This document shows, piece after piece, positions 15,351 to 24,522 of a stretch of 32,796 bases of DNA. Source of the stretch: Parcubacteria group bacterium Athens0714_16 (lineage in GTDB: Bacteria; Patescibacteriota; Minisyncoccia; Phycocordibacterales; 21-14-all-36-13); assembly GCA_007376805.1 (NCBI GenBank), contig VMGX01000010.1, forward strand, positions 1 to 32,796, written 5' to 3'. The notes under the pieces are model-generated. The model was not told the DNA's origin and did no database searches. It was given only the letters and a program-made list of their open reading frames with translations. The position numbers and the translations under genes were made by a program. Numbering within the stretch: position 1 is the stretch's first letter; each line of letters begins with the position of its first letter.

Positions 15351-17630
15351 ATGGCACTCAAAAAAACTACACTCAAAGTTTCTAAAACATTGAAAAAGAT
15401 TTCTCATATACAGAAAAGAGATGGACGTGTGGTGTCATTTGATTCCAGTAAAATTTATGATGTTCTTTATAAGGCCTTTTTGGCCGTTCGAGAAAAAAAT
15501 GGCCCTGTAGTTGGGAAAATTTCAAAAAAGGTTGTTTCCAATTTGGAAAAAACTTTTTCGAGTAAAATTCCAACCGTTGAAGAAATTCAGGACGTTATAA
15601 TAAATACTCTAAAAAAAGAGGACTTTGGTGATGTGGCAGAGTCCTATGAACAATACAGAAAAAAAAGACAAGAAATTCGAGAAGCAAAATATTTTCTTTT
15701 GTACCATGATGTTAAAACTGTCGTTACTGAAAATGCGATGAAAGTTTTGGAATCAAGATATTTGAGAAAAGATGGTAATGGAAAAATTATTGAAACTCCA
15801 CAACAACTTTTTAGAAGAATTGCATCAAACATAGCGGCTGCGGAAAAAATTTATGATCCTAATATCACCGATGAGGATTTAATGAAAATTGAAAAATGTT
15901 TTTATAGATTAATTGCGTCATTAGAATTTCTTCCAAACTCTCCAACACTAATGAACGCAGGTACTACGATGCAACAACTCTCAGCGTGTTTTGTTTTGCC
16001 AGTTGAAGATTCAATGGAAAGTATTTTTGATTCAGTAAGGGCAACGGCTGTTATACATAAATCTGGTGGAGGCACTGGATATAATTTTGGACGTCTTAGA
16101 CCAAAAGGAGATTTTGTAAAACAAACTGGTGGAGTTTCTTCCGGGCCGATTTCGTTTATGAAAGTTTTTGATATTGTTGCGGATGTTGTTAAACAGGGAG
16201 GAAAACGACGTGGTGCAATGATGGCCATTATAAATATTGATCATCCAGATGTTCTTGAATTTATTACAGCGAAGACAGAAGAAGGAATATTACAGAACTT
16301 CAATATTTCTGTTGCAATTACGGATGATTTTATGAATGCTGTAAAAAAAGGAGCAACATATAAACTTATAAATCCCAAAAATAACCAAGTTGTTAGAGAA
16401 CTGAACGCGCTTGATGTTTTTGATAAAATTGCAAATCTTGCTTGGGAAACTGGTGATCCCGGTGTTGTATTTATAGACAGAATGAATGATGCTCGTGGGA
16501 ATCCAACTCCAAAATTGGGGCGAATAGAATCAACAAATCCATGTGGGGAACAACCATTATTACCAAATGAACCTTGTAATCTTGGAAGTATTGATATAAA
16601 TAAGTTTATAAAAAAAGAGGGAAGAAAAAATAACATTGATTGGACCAAACTTAAAAATGTAATACACGAAGCAGTACATTTTTTGGATAATGTAATAGAT
16701 ATGAATAAATATCCATTGCCAGAAATTGATGCGATGGCTCGTGGTAATCGTAGAATTGGTCTTGGTCTTATGGGTTGGTCCGACGCCTTGGTTAGTCTTG
16801 AAATCCCATATAATTCAAAACAGGCACTTTCTTTGGCAGACAAGTTAATGAGTTTTATAGAAAATGAATCGCACATGGCTTCGATGTCCATAGCAAGAAA
16901 GAGAGGAGTGTTCCCAAATTTTAAAGATTCTCTTTACAATCATTCGGGAGGAGAAAGATTGCGAAATTGTGCCGTGACAACAATTGCTCCAACAGGAACG
17001 ATAGGAATAATTGCTGGTTGTTCACAGGGGATTGAACCAAAATTTGCCTTGGCTTATATTAGAAAATCAAGAATTGGAAAAGGGGAAAACGATTGGGTGG
17101 AATTAGTTGAGGTTGATAAACAATTTGAAGAAACCGCACGACGTGAAGGTTTTTATTCTGAAGATCTGATGAAAAAAATTGCAGAACATGGAACGGTCGC
17201 TGGAATAAAAGAAGTTCCTTTGAAGTGGCAAAAAGTTTTTGTGACAGCACATGATTTAGAATTTCCTGACCATGTAAAAATGCAGGCCGTTTTTCAAAAA
17301 CATGTTGACAATGCCGTATCAAAAACAATTAATTTACCAAAGAAAGCAACCGTTGAGGATGTAAAAAAGGCATACTTACTTTCTTGGGATACTGGCTGTA
17401 AGGGAATTACAGTTTATAGAGATGGATCAAAATCGGTACAAGTTTTAAATGTGGGTAAAGACAAAAAGAAAGATGGTGACAAAAAAAATTCATCAACAAA
17501 ATCTATTAGTTCAGCTTCAACCGGAATAGATGAGATAATAAAAACAGATACAAATGTTAGAAGTGAGGTTGATGTTAAAAATCCTCATTCTGAAGATTTA
17601 CCACCCGGAGTTTGCTTGACATGTATGTAA
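15351..17630 (+). CDS. nrdJ: Adenosylcobalamin-dependent (class II) ribonucleotide reductase
   Basis: 759 residues. An ATP-cone (about residues 16-105, IQKRDGRVVSFDSSKIYDVL) is followed by the reductase barrel. LSACFVLPVEDS and NEPCNLGSIDINKF carry the redox cysteines. NPCGEQPLLPNEPCNLGSI contains the thiyl-radical Cys (NPCGE). SGGGTGYNFGRLRPKG and APTGTIGIIAGCSQGIEP are substrate and phosphate-binding blocks. The C-terminal CLTCM is the shuttle cysteine pair. It makes dNTP precursors without oxygen or an NrdB subunit, and no nrdB is seen. No Shine-Dalgarno site precedes the ATG. A short Lys/Ser linker before the C-terminus (KKKDGDKKNSSTKSISSAS) is normal for the family. Confidence 0.93.
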   Translation: MALKKTTLKVSKTLKKISHIQKRDGRVVSFDSSKIYDVLYKAFLAVREKNGPVVGKISKKVVSNLEKTFSSKIPTVEEIQDVIINTLKKEDFGDVAESYEQYRKKRQEIREAKYFLLYHDVKTVVTENAMKVLESRYLRKDGNGKIIETPQQLFRRIASNIAAAEKIYDPNITDEDLMKIEKCFYRLIASLEFLPNSPTLMNAGTTMQQLSACFVLPVEDSMESIFDSVRATAVIHKSGGGTGYNFGRLRPKGDFVKQTGGVSSGPISFMKVFDIVADVVKQGGKRRGAMMAIINIDHPDVLEFITAKTEEGILQNFNISVAITDDFMNAVKKGATYKLINPKNNQVVRELNALDVFDKIANLAWETGDPGVVFIDRMNDARGNPTPKLGRIESTNPCGEQPLLPNEPCNLGSIDINKFIKKEGRKNNIDWTKLKNVIHEAVHFLDNVIDMNKYPLPEIDAMARGNRRIGLGLMGWSDALVSLEIPYNSKQALSLADKLMSFIENESHMASMSIARKRGVFPNFKDSLYNHSGGERLRNCAVTTIAPTGTIGIIAGCSQGIEPKFALAYIRKSRIGKGENDWVELVEVDKQFEETARREGFYSEDLMKKIAEHGTVAGIKEVPLKWQKVFVTAHDLEFPDHVKMQAVFQKHVDNAVSKTINLPKKATVEDVKKAYLLSWDTGCKGITVYRDGSKSVQVLNVGKDKKKDGDKKNSSTKSISSASTGIDEIIKTDTNVRSEVDVKNPHSEDLPPGVCLTCM

Positions 17631-17658
17631 TTCAAAAGTCCTGGGAGGACTTTTGAAT
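17630..17658. repeat. Stop-codon hairpin of nrdJ, CTGGGAG apex
   Basis: ATTCAAAAGTC and GACTTTTGAAT pair around CTGGGAG (17641-17647). The upstream arm starts at the last base of the TAA stop. AATCCA follows, as after the groEL hairpin. Confidence 0.8.
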
Positions 17659-17687
17659 CCACAATGTTTTTAAAAATAAATTATATA

Positions 17688-17722
17688 ATCAAAAAACTTC
17701 GCTTTGGGCGAAGTTTTTTGAT
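17688..17722. terminator. Bidirectional terminator between nrdJ and rnpB
   Basis: ATCAAAAAACTTCGC pairs with GCGAAGTTTTTTGAT around TTTGG, with T-runs on both sides. It ends nrdJ (plus) and rnpB (minus), which converge here. Confidence 0.9.
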
Positions 17723-18030
17723 TTGTTGTTTTGTGTCTGTAAGCCGAATTCTGTCCAGATTTTTGTTTTCACAAAAATCTTGTGTGGTTATTTATCTGGG
17801 ATTGTCATTACTGACAACCTCTAGCAGTTCTTTAAATTTTTACTGAAAGTAAAAATTTAACACGACCTTGCACATAGGTAAGGATTTAGCCGTTTCATTC
17901 CTTTAATTTCTTAAAGAACTTATCAAACTTTCTTTTACAAAAAAGTCAGATAGTTTTTCCTTTTCAGAAAAAACCGTTTCTGTTCGCACCTATCACTTTG
18001 CAGTGTGTGGGCGTTACCCACTACCGTCCT

Positions 18031-18134
18031 CCAGCCCCATTTCTATATTTTTGTGAAGAATTTTTAAAATAAAAAATTTCTTCAAGTTTTTTAATCTTAA
18101 AATTCAAAAACAAAAACACAAAAATGGAGCTGGA
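18031..18134. repeat. 104-nt element, copy A, inside rnpB
   Basis: The ends CCAGCCCCATTTCTATA and AAAAATGGAGCTGGA pair as a long stem in the RNA. The 48-nt core (18058-18105) is bounded by GAATTTT and AAAATTC. Copy B has the same ends but the core reversed. Confidence 0.85.
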
Positions 18135-18232
18135 TGTGTTCGGACTTTCCTCACCAATTTTGATCACCGAAAGTGATCGCAAAGTTGAGCATTTTGTCGA
18201 ATTCCCCAAATTAGTGAAAAAGACAGATTTGT

Positions 18233-18336
18233 CCAGCACCATTTCTATATTTTTGTAAAGAATTTTAAGATTAAAAAACTTGAAGAAATTTTTTATCTCA
18301 AAAATTCAAAAACAAAAACACAAAAATGGAGCTGGA
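18233..18336. repeat. 104-nt element, copy B, inside rnpB
   Basis: The same flanks as copy A (CCAGCACCATTTCTATA ... ATGGAGCTGGA), in the same orientation and of the same length. Its 48-nt core (18260-18307) is the reverse complement of copy A's core at 46 of 48 positions. Confidence 0.85.
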
Positions 18337-18402
18337 CGCTCAATTTTGTAGTCACCTTTGGTGAACAAAATTGGCGCAACCACATAACGCAAAACACGAA
18401 TG

Positions 18403-18424
18403 ATTATACAACAAGATTATTTTA
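18403..18424 (-). promoter_or_regulatory. Promoter of rnpB
   Basis: Minus-strand TATAAT at 18408-18403; 7 nt downstream is base 18396, next to the predicted P1 start. The -35 is weak (TTTACT-like). Confidence 0.65.
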
Positions 18425-18545
18425 TAGTAAAGAGCTTTTATTTTTTATACTTTGTGTGGAAATAAACATTGTTTTAAATAGTGTATTTGGTATATAATTA
18501 TATAAAATATTAGAAATTAATAGAAAATTAAGTTTATAAATTATT

Positions 18546-20900
18546 ATGAAAAAAGTATTTGATTTTGAGAAAGTATCTTTCGTTGTTTTGTTTTTGACTA
18601 TTTTTTTAACCCCCTTCTTTTTTATACCTTCTAGCTCTGTGGGGTTTAATTCCGTAAAAACATTCTTACTATATGCTGGAGTCATACTATCCTTTATCTT
18701 TTGGTTTGTGGCAAAACTAAAAGAAGGGAAATTTGAATTTCCTAAGAGTATACTTTTTATTTTTGCCGGCATTGTGCCATTGATTTATCTTATCTCATCA
18801 TTATTTTCTAGTTCGATGAAAACATCTCTTTTGGGAGCTGGTTTTGAGATAGATTCTTTTGTTACAATCGTTGCGCTTTTCTTGTTGTTTATATTGACGA
18901 CACTTTTGTTCAAATCTAAACAAAAACTTCTTTATCTATATATGGGATTTTTTGTTTCCGTGATTTTGGTCATACTTTTCCAATTTCTTCGTCTTGTCTT
19001 TGGACCAGAATTTTTGTCTCTTGGAGTTTTTTTCAGCCCGATATCAAGTTTGATTGGTAAATGGAATGATTTGGCAATATTTTTTGGTCTCTCGATGGTA
19101 TTGATGATGTCTATTTTGGAATTCTTAAACATAACAAAATTAATGAAAATTGTTTCTTATATAATTTTGTTATTTTCGGTTGTTTTCTTGGCAATAATAA
19201 ATTTTGCGATGGTGTGGTTTGCTGTAGGAATTTTCTCTTTGATTTTGTTTGTTTATTCTCTTATGTTTAAAACAAAAGAACAAATGGATAATATTTCTGA
19301 GAATGATGTTTCGGTAAAAAAGAAATTCCCGCTAATCTCACTTGTTGTTTTTGTAATATCAATTGCATTTGTTATATCTGGCGGATTCTTTACAGAAACC
19401 ATAGCATCTACGTTTGGCATTTCTCAGCTTGAAGCTAGACCGTCTTGGCAATCAACATTTGAAATAGCAGGGAAAACGTTTGAAGAAAGTCCTGTTCTTG
19501 GTGTTGGACCAAATAGATTTAGTTCGGAATGGTTAAAAAATAAACCAGAAGGAATAAACACTACAATTTTTTGGAATACCGACTTTAATTCTGGAGTAAG
19601 TTATATATTTTCTTCCATTGTAACGACCGGTGTATTGGGTTTTCTTTCTTGGATTTTGTTTATCGTTGTGTTTTTGTTTGTTTCAGTTAAAGGAGTGTTT
19701 AATCTAAAAGAAGATCTTGTAAAAAAATCAATAGTTATATCATCATTTTTTGGTTCGGTTTATCTTTGGGCATTTAGTATATTGTATGTTCCAGATATAG
19801 CGATGTTGTCTCTTACATTTGTATTCAGTGGAATATTAATTGCTTCTTTGTACAACGACGAAGCTATTAAAAAGACAAATATATCTTTTTCTAAAGATTC
19901 AAAAATGGGCATTGTTGTTATCTCTGTCTCTGTTATCTTATTGGCGGCTACAGTTTTGTGGGGGGTATTTGTAACAAAGAAATTTGTATCGAATGTATAT
20001 TTTCAAAAGGGTGTAATTGCAGCCAATGTTAGTGGTGATGTGGCTTTGTCAGAATCAAATATCAAAACAGCAATAAAATTTGATAAAAATGATTTGTTTT
20101 ATAGAACGTTGGTACAGATTGATTTGGTTAAATTAAATCAAATAGCTGGACAAAAAGATGTTGAAGCAAAAGTTTTACAAGAACAATTCCAAAATGCACT
20201 AGGCGAGGCAATAGACAATGCTAAAACAGCAGTTTCAATAGATGGTACAAATTATTTAAACTGGCTTGTATTGGGTAATGTTTATGAAGTTGTTGTGCCA
20301 CTAAAAGTTGAAGGAGCATATCAGAGTGCGATGGCATCTTATCAGGAAGCACTTAAGTATAATTCGCAAAGTCCATCGATATATCTCACTATGGCAAAAC
20401 TGGAAGTTCTTAATAAGGATATAAAAAAAGCTAAAGCACTTATAAAAACTTCCTTAGAAAAGAAAAATAATTATACGGAAGCATTTTTCTTACTTTCACA
20501 AATAGAAGTTGATCAGGGTAATATTTCTGCAGCAATTTCATCTGTTGAATCAGCTTCCACATTGTCTCCAAACGATCCAACCGTATTCTTCTATCTTGGG
20601 CTGTTGAAATACAATAATAAAAATTATAGTGATGCTATAACTGCACTAGAAAGATCAGTTATTTTGAGCCCAACATATTCAAATGCTAAATATTTCTTGG
20701 GGCTAAGCTATCAAAAAGTAAATAGAGTAACCGACGCAGTCGCACAATTTGAAGATGTGAAAACACTTAATCCAGACAATAAAGAAGTTGAACAAATATT
20801 GACCAATTTAAAAAATGGTAAAGACCCATTTGCGGGTAGTGCAACCGAACAAAAACCAGAAAATAGGGAAGAGTTGCCAGTAAAAGAAAAAACACAATAA
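18546..20900 (+). CDS. O-antigen-ligase-like membrane protein with C-terminal TPRs
   Basis: 784 residues. About 12 hydrophobic helices fill residues 1-480. The large loop after the mid-protein helices carries GISQLEARPSWQSTFEIAGK and ESPVLGVGPNRFSSEW, the Wzy_C/O-antigen-ligase hallmark. A soluble C-terminal half (from ~residue 500) has tetratricopeptide repeats (NYLNWLVLGNVYEVV; PTVFFYLGLLKYNNKNYSDA; SNAKYFLGLSYQKVNRVTDA). It probably polymerises or transfers a lipid-linked glycan at the outer face of the membrane; substrate unknown. The lipid II flippase gene murJ follows 25 bp downstream, consistent with an envelope-glycan unit. Confidence 0.85.
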   Translation: MKKVFDFEKVSFVVLFLTIFLTPFFFIPSSSVGFNSVKTFLLYAGVILSFIFWFVAKLKEGKFEFPKSILFIFAGIVPLIYLISSLFSSSMKTSLLGAGFEIDSFVTIVALFLLFILTTLLFKSKQKLLYLYMGFFVSVILVILFQFLRLVFGPEFLSLGVFFSPISSLIGKWNDLAIFFGLSMVLMMSILEFLNITKLMKIVSYIILLFSVVFLAIINFAMVWFAVGIFSLILFVYSLMFKTKEQMDNISENDVSVKKKFPLISLVVFVISIAFVISGGFFTETIASTFGISQLEARPSWQSTFEIAGKTFEESPVLGVGPNRFSSEWLKNKPEGINTTIFWNTDFNSGVSYIFSSIVTTGVLGFLSWILFIVVFLFVSVKGVFNLKEDLVKKSIVISSFFGSVYLWAFSILYVPDIAMLSLTFVFSGILIASLYNDEAIKKTNISFSKDSKMGIVVISVSVILLAATVLWGVFVTKKFVSNVYFQKGVIAANVSGDVALSESNIKTAIKFDKNDLFYRTLVQIDLVKLNQIAGQKDVEAKVLQEQFQNALGEAIDNAKTAVSIDGTNYLNWLVLGNVYEVVVPLKVEGAYQSAMASYQEALKYNSQSPSIYLTMAKLEVLNKDIKKAKALIKTSLEKKNNYTEAFFLLSQIEVDQGNISAAISSVESASTLSPNDPTVFFYLGLLKYNNKNYSDAITALERSVILSPTYSNAKYFLGLSYQKVNRVTDAVAQFEDVKTLNPDNKEVEQILTNLKNGKDPFAGSATEQKPENREELPVKEKTQ

Positions 20901-20925
20901 TTTTTTGAAATCTGGTCAATAAAAT

Positions 20926-22605
20926 ATGGTAAAAAAGATTTTGTTTTTATTTTCTAAAGAGACAAGCGGTCTTCACCAGGCCGCTTATCTTTTAGCATTC
21001 TTTACATTTATTTCCCAAATTCTTGCACTTGTTAGAGATCGTCTTTTGGCGCACACATTTGGTGCTAGTAGTACACTTGATATTTACTATGCCGCTTTTA
21101 GAATTCCAGATATTATTTTGGTTTTTGCCGCTTCGGTCGTTTCTATTTCTATTTTGGTTCCTTTTCTTGTGGAAAAAATTAATGAAGGCACAGAGGTTGG
21201 TCATGACTTCATAAGACATGTTTTTACGGCTTTTTTTATTTTTATTGTTTTTATAAGTGCAATTGTTTTTTTTATAATTCCTTATATAACAAACATTGTT
21301 TTCCCAGGCATAGTTGATCCAAAATCAGTTCAAGAATTGATTATGTTAACAAGAATTTTGTTGCTTTCTCCAATTATTCTCGGTCTCTCAAATTTGTTTT
21401 CAAGTATTCTACAAGTTTTTAAAAGATTTTTTGCCTATGCAATAGCTCCCGTTCTTTATAATGTTGGGATAATTGTTGGGATAATTGTTTTATATCCAAT
21501 ATTTGGAATCAAAGGCCTTGCCTATGGCGCTGTTTTGGGGGCACTTATGCATTTTTTTGTCCAAGTGCCGATTGTTATAAAAAAGAAATTTTTACCGTCA
21601 TTTGTTTTTCCAATAAATCTCGGCTATGTAAAAAAAATTCTTTGGAATTCATTACCGAGAACATTTACATTATCTACGAGTCAACTCACGATTCTTGTTT
21701 TGTTAGGGATGGCATCTGTTATACAAGAAGGGTCAATATCAATATTTAATTTTTCAAACAATCTCCAATCGGTTCCACTGGCACTTATAGGAGCAAGTTA
21801 TTCTTTGGCAGTTTTTCCAATGCTTTCAAAATTTTTTGCTGACGGGGACAGAAAAAAATTTTTGGACCACATAATAACAGCCGTTAGGCATATTATTTTT
21901 TGGTCTTTACCAATAACAATAATGTTTATTGTTTTGAGAGCGCAGATAGTTAGAACAATTTTAGGGAGCGGTTCTTTTAGTTGGTCAGACACCAAACTCA
22001 CGGCCGCTTCTCTGGCAATTTTTGTTGTATCTGCTGTTGCTCAGGGTTTGATACTTCTTTTTATAAGAGGATATTATGCATCTGGTAATACAAAAAAACC
22101 TTTGCTAATAAATACCATATCAGCAATCTTAATTATTGTATTTTCTTTTTTACTAACAAATTTGTTTGTTTCAAATAATTTTTTCAGATTTTTTATTGAG
22201 TCATTGTTTAAAGTTGAATGGCTAAGCGGTAGTGAGATTCTTATGTTGCCCTTGGCGTTTACACTCGGGACAATAATAAATATGACAATGTTTTGGTTTA
22301 TGTTCCAAAAAGATTTTGGTAAATTTTATAATTTAGTTAAAAAAACATTATTACATAGTTTTTCCGCTTCTATTATTTCTGGTTTTATTGCGTATAAATT
22401 TTTGGATGTATTTGATAACTTATTTGATATAAGAACATTGGTGGGTATATTTATGCAAGGATTTCTTGCTGGAATAATAGGTATAATTTCTTACATAATA
22501 ATTTTGAAATTATTAAAAAACGAAGAATTGGAAGAAATTTGGTCATCGGTTAGGGATAAAATTTGGAAAATAAATATAGTTGCACCAGGGAAAGAAGAAT
22601 TGTAG
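20926..22605 (+). CDS. murJ: Lipid II flippase MurJ
   Basis: 559 residues with about 14 hydrophobic helices. The N-terminal region has LVRDRLLAHTFGASSTLDIYYAAFRIPD, the MviN/MurJ signature with the conserved RDR. LAYGAVLGALMHFFVQVP and FIRGYYASGNTKKPLLI in later helices are also typical. It flips lipid-linked peptidoglycan precursor across the cytoplasmic membrane. No ribosome site is seen. The stop codon lies in the upstream arm of a long hairpin. Confidence 0.93.
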   Translation: MVKKILFLFSKETSGLHQAAYLLAFFTFISQILALVRDRLLAHTFGASSTLDIYYAAFRIPDIILVFAASVVSISILVPFLVEKINEGTEVGHDFIRHVFTAFFIFIVFISAIVFFIIPYITNIVFPGIVDPKSVQELIMLTRILLLSPIILGLSNLFSSILQVFKRFFAYAIAPVLYNVGIIVGIIVLYPIFGIKGLAYGAVLGALMHFFVQVPIVIKKKFLPSFVFPINLGYVKKILWNSLPRTFTLSTSQLTILVLLGMASVIQEGSISIFNFSNNLQSVPLALIGASYSLAVFPMLSKFFADGDRKKFLDHIITAVRHIIFWSLPITIMFIVLRAQIVRTILGSGSFSWSDTKLTAASLAIFVVSAVAQGLILLFIRGYYASGNTKKPLLINTISAILIIVFSFLLTNLFVSNNFFRFFIESLFKVEWLSGSEILMLPLAFTLGTIINMTMFWFMFQKDFGKFYNLVKKTLLHSFSASIISGFIAYKFLDVFDNLFDIRTLVGIFMQGFLAGIIGIISYIIILKLLKNEELEEIWSSVRDKIWKINIVAPGKEEL

Positions 22606-22644
22606 ATGAAAATTGTCGTTAAGCGACAATTTTCATCTACAATT
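22598..22644. repeat. Stop-codon hairpin of murJ
   Basis: Perfect 21-bp arms (22598-22618 and 22624-22644) around TTAAG. The murJ TAG is in the upstream arm. The inner part (GATGAAAATTGTCG, loop, CGACAATTTTCATC) is identical to the lepA hairpin. T-rich sequence follows, so it may also terminate transcription. Confidence 0.85.
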
Positions 22645-22687
22645 ATTTTTGTTTTATGTTCTTAATGTGATATAAGTAGTTAACATC

Positions 22688-24481
22688 ATGAAAAATATAA
22701 GAAATTTCAGCATAATTGCGCATATAGACCACGGTAAAAGTACTTTGGCTGATAGAATGTTGGAAATTACAAACACGATTGAAAAAAGAAAAATGAAGGA
22801 GCAGGTTTTGGATAGAATGGAGCTTGAAAGAGAAAAGGGAATTACTATTAAAATGCAACCAGTTAGAATGGATTATGTTGCGGAAAATGGTGAAAAATAT
22901 ATTTTTAATCTCATAGATACCCCCGGACACATAGATTTTTCATATGAAGTTTCTCGTGCATTAAAAGCAGTTGATGGAACAATATTACTTGTCGATGCGA
23001 CACAGGGTGTTCAGGCACAAACACTTACAACGCTCAGAATGGCTCAAAATCAGAAGTTGCCTATAATACCCGTTTTAAGCAAAATTGACTCATCCTACGC
23101 TAGAATTGACGATGTAAAAGGGGAAATTATGGAGATTTTGGGCTGTAAAAATGAAGAAATATTGGAAATTTCTGGTAAAACAGGCGAAGGAGTAAAAGAG
23201 TTGTTGAACACAATAGTAACTAAAATCCCAAGCCCAGAAGAGTATCTAGAAAAGAAAGATGATACGCAGGCACTGGTTTTTGATTTTGAATATTCAAATC
23301 ATAGGGGCGTAATTGTTTTCGTTAGAGTTTTTGGTGGGGAAATAAGAAAAAACAAAACACTTAGTTTCAAGGCAGTTAATAAAAAATTTAATGCACAAGA
23401 AGTTGGGTTTTTTTCTCCTGACATGAAAGAAAAAGAAGTTCTTTCTGCTGGAGAGATTGGTTATATAGTAACAGGAATAAAAGAGCCGGGGGTTGCATCT
23501 GTCGGAGATACAATAACTTTACATGGCAGTTCCGCTTTGGCACTAAAAGGATATCAAACTCCAAACCCGGTTGTGTGGGCGTCAATTTTTCCAGAAAGCC
23601 AAAATGATTTTACAATTCTTAGACAAGCATTAAATCTTCTTTTTCTTTCAGATTCATCATTATCTTTTTCGGAAGAATCCTCTGGAGTTTTGGGTAGGGG
23701 ATTTAGATGTGGTTTTTTAGGAATGCTTCATATGGAAATAATAATGGAAAGATTAAAAAGGGAATTTAGTTTGAAGTTAATTATTACATCACCAAGTATT
23801 ACCTACGAAGTTGAAAATAAAAAAGGAGAAAGAAAATTAGTTTATTCTCCGTCATTGTTTCCATCACATGGAGATGTGGCTTTTGTTAGAGAGCCGTGGG
23901 TTGATGCTGACATAATTACTCCGCGTGAGCACTTGAGTCCTGTTATACAACTTTTACAAGAACATGAATCAAAAATAACAAACACAGAAACGTTTGCAGA
24001 CGGTAGAACAATAATAAAAACAGAAATGCCATTGAGAGAATTAATGAGAAATTTTTTTGATGAGCTAAAAAGAGTTTCTTCTGGCTATGCCTCTTTATCC
24101 TATGATATAAAAGAAATGAAAACTGCGGATGTGGTTAAGTTGGAGGTGTTAATTGCCGAAGAACTGGTTCCGGCTTTTTCTAAAGTTGTTTCAACCAAGA
24201 GAGTTGAAGAAGAAGCAAAAGAAATTGTTGAAAAATTATATGAATATTTGCCCAGACAAATGTTTAAAACAAAAATACAAGCTTCAGCACAGGGTAGAAT
24301 AATTTCTTCAAAAACTTTATCTGCAATGAAAAAAGATGTTACTGGTTATTTATACGGTGGTGATATAACAAGAAAAATGAAATTGAGAGAAAAACAAAAG
24401 AGAGGGAAAAAGAAGTTATTAGAAAGAGGAAAAGTAAATATTCCTACAAAAGTTTTCTTTGATATCCTTAAATCAAAATGA
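22688..24481 (+). CDS. lepA: Elongation factor 4 (LepA)
   Basis: 597 residues, normal length. G1 AHIDHGKST (residues 11-19), G2 region REKGITIKMQ, G3 DTPGH; G4 reads SKID (PVLSKIDSS) where NKID is usual; G5 SGKTGEG. The LepA-specific C-terminal domain is present (DVTGYLYGGDITRKMKLREKQKRGKKK). It is a ribosome-bound GTPase that back-translocates stalled ribosomes. The last codons (K S K stop) form the arm of a 22-bp hairpin. Confidence 0.96.
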   Translation: MKNIRNFSIIAHIDHGKSTLADRMLEITNTIEKRKMKEQVLDRMELEREKGITIKMQPVRMDYVAENGEKYIFNLIDTPGHIDFSYEVSRALKAVDGTILLVDATQGVQAQTLTTLRMAQNQKLPIIPVLSKIDSSYARIDDVKGEIMEILGCKNEEILEISGKTGEGVKELLNTIVTKIPSPEEYLEKKDDTQALVFDFEYSNHRGVIVFVRVFGGEIRKNKTLSFKAVNKKFNAQEVGFFSPDMKEKEVLSAGEIGYIVTGIKEPGVASVGDTITLHGSSALALKGYQTPNPVVWASIFPESQNDFTILRQALNLLFLSDSSLSFSEESSGVLGRGFRCGFLGMLHMEIIMERLKREFSLKLIITSPSITYEVENKKGERKLVYSPSLFPSHGDVAFVREPWVDADIITPREHLSPVIQLLQEHESKITNTETFADGRTIIKTEMPLRELMRNFFDELKRVSSGYASLSYDIKEMKTADVVKLEVLIAEELVPAFSKVVSTKRVEEEAKEIVEKLYEYLPRQMFKTKIQASAQGRIISSKTLSAMKKDVTGYLYGGDITRKMKLREKQKRGKKKLLERGKVNIPTKVFFDILKSK

Positions 24482-24520
24482 TGAAAATTGTCGTTAAGCG
24501 ACAATTTTCATCATTTTGAT
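24472..24520. repeat. Stop-codon hairpin of lepA
   Basis: Perfect 22-bp arms (24472-24493 and 24499-24520) around TTAAG; the TGA stop (24479-24481) is inside the upstream arm. It shares its 33-nt centre with the murJ hairpin, but the outer arms differ and mirror lepA's own last codons. Confidence 0.85.
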
Positions 24521-24522
24521 CG

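Larger units (their letters stand above)
17728..18395 (-). ncRNA. rnpB: RNase P RNA, enlarged by inserted hairpins
   Basis: Minus strand, about 668 nt against the usual 350-420. Signatures: GAGGAAAGTCCGAAC (P4 5' strand, 18142-18152 and on), GTGGGTAACGCCCAC, AACAGAAACGG, AGATAAATAACC, and ACAGAATTCGGCTTA (P4 3' strand, 17740-17754). P1 can form from GTTTTGCGT (18387-18395) and ACACAAAAC (17728-17736) with one mismatch; P2 from GTGGTT (18378-18383) and AACCAC (17784-17789). It processes tRNA 5' ends. P3 appears expanded to ~220 nt (18154-18374) with a 104-nt hairpin element; a second copy of the element lies after P4 (18031-18134). Extra hairpins at 17832-17860 and near 17757-17780 also exceed the core. 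Confidence 0.9.

Noticed and set aside
16241-16891. Long minus-strand open frame opposite the ribonucleotide reductase (216 codons), and a similar one opposite groEL at 9847-10278
   Set aside because: They lie wholly opposite strongly conserved genes, have low-complexity Ser/Ile-rich translations and no start signals; they are shadow frames.
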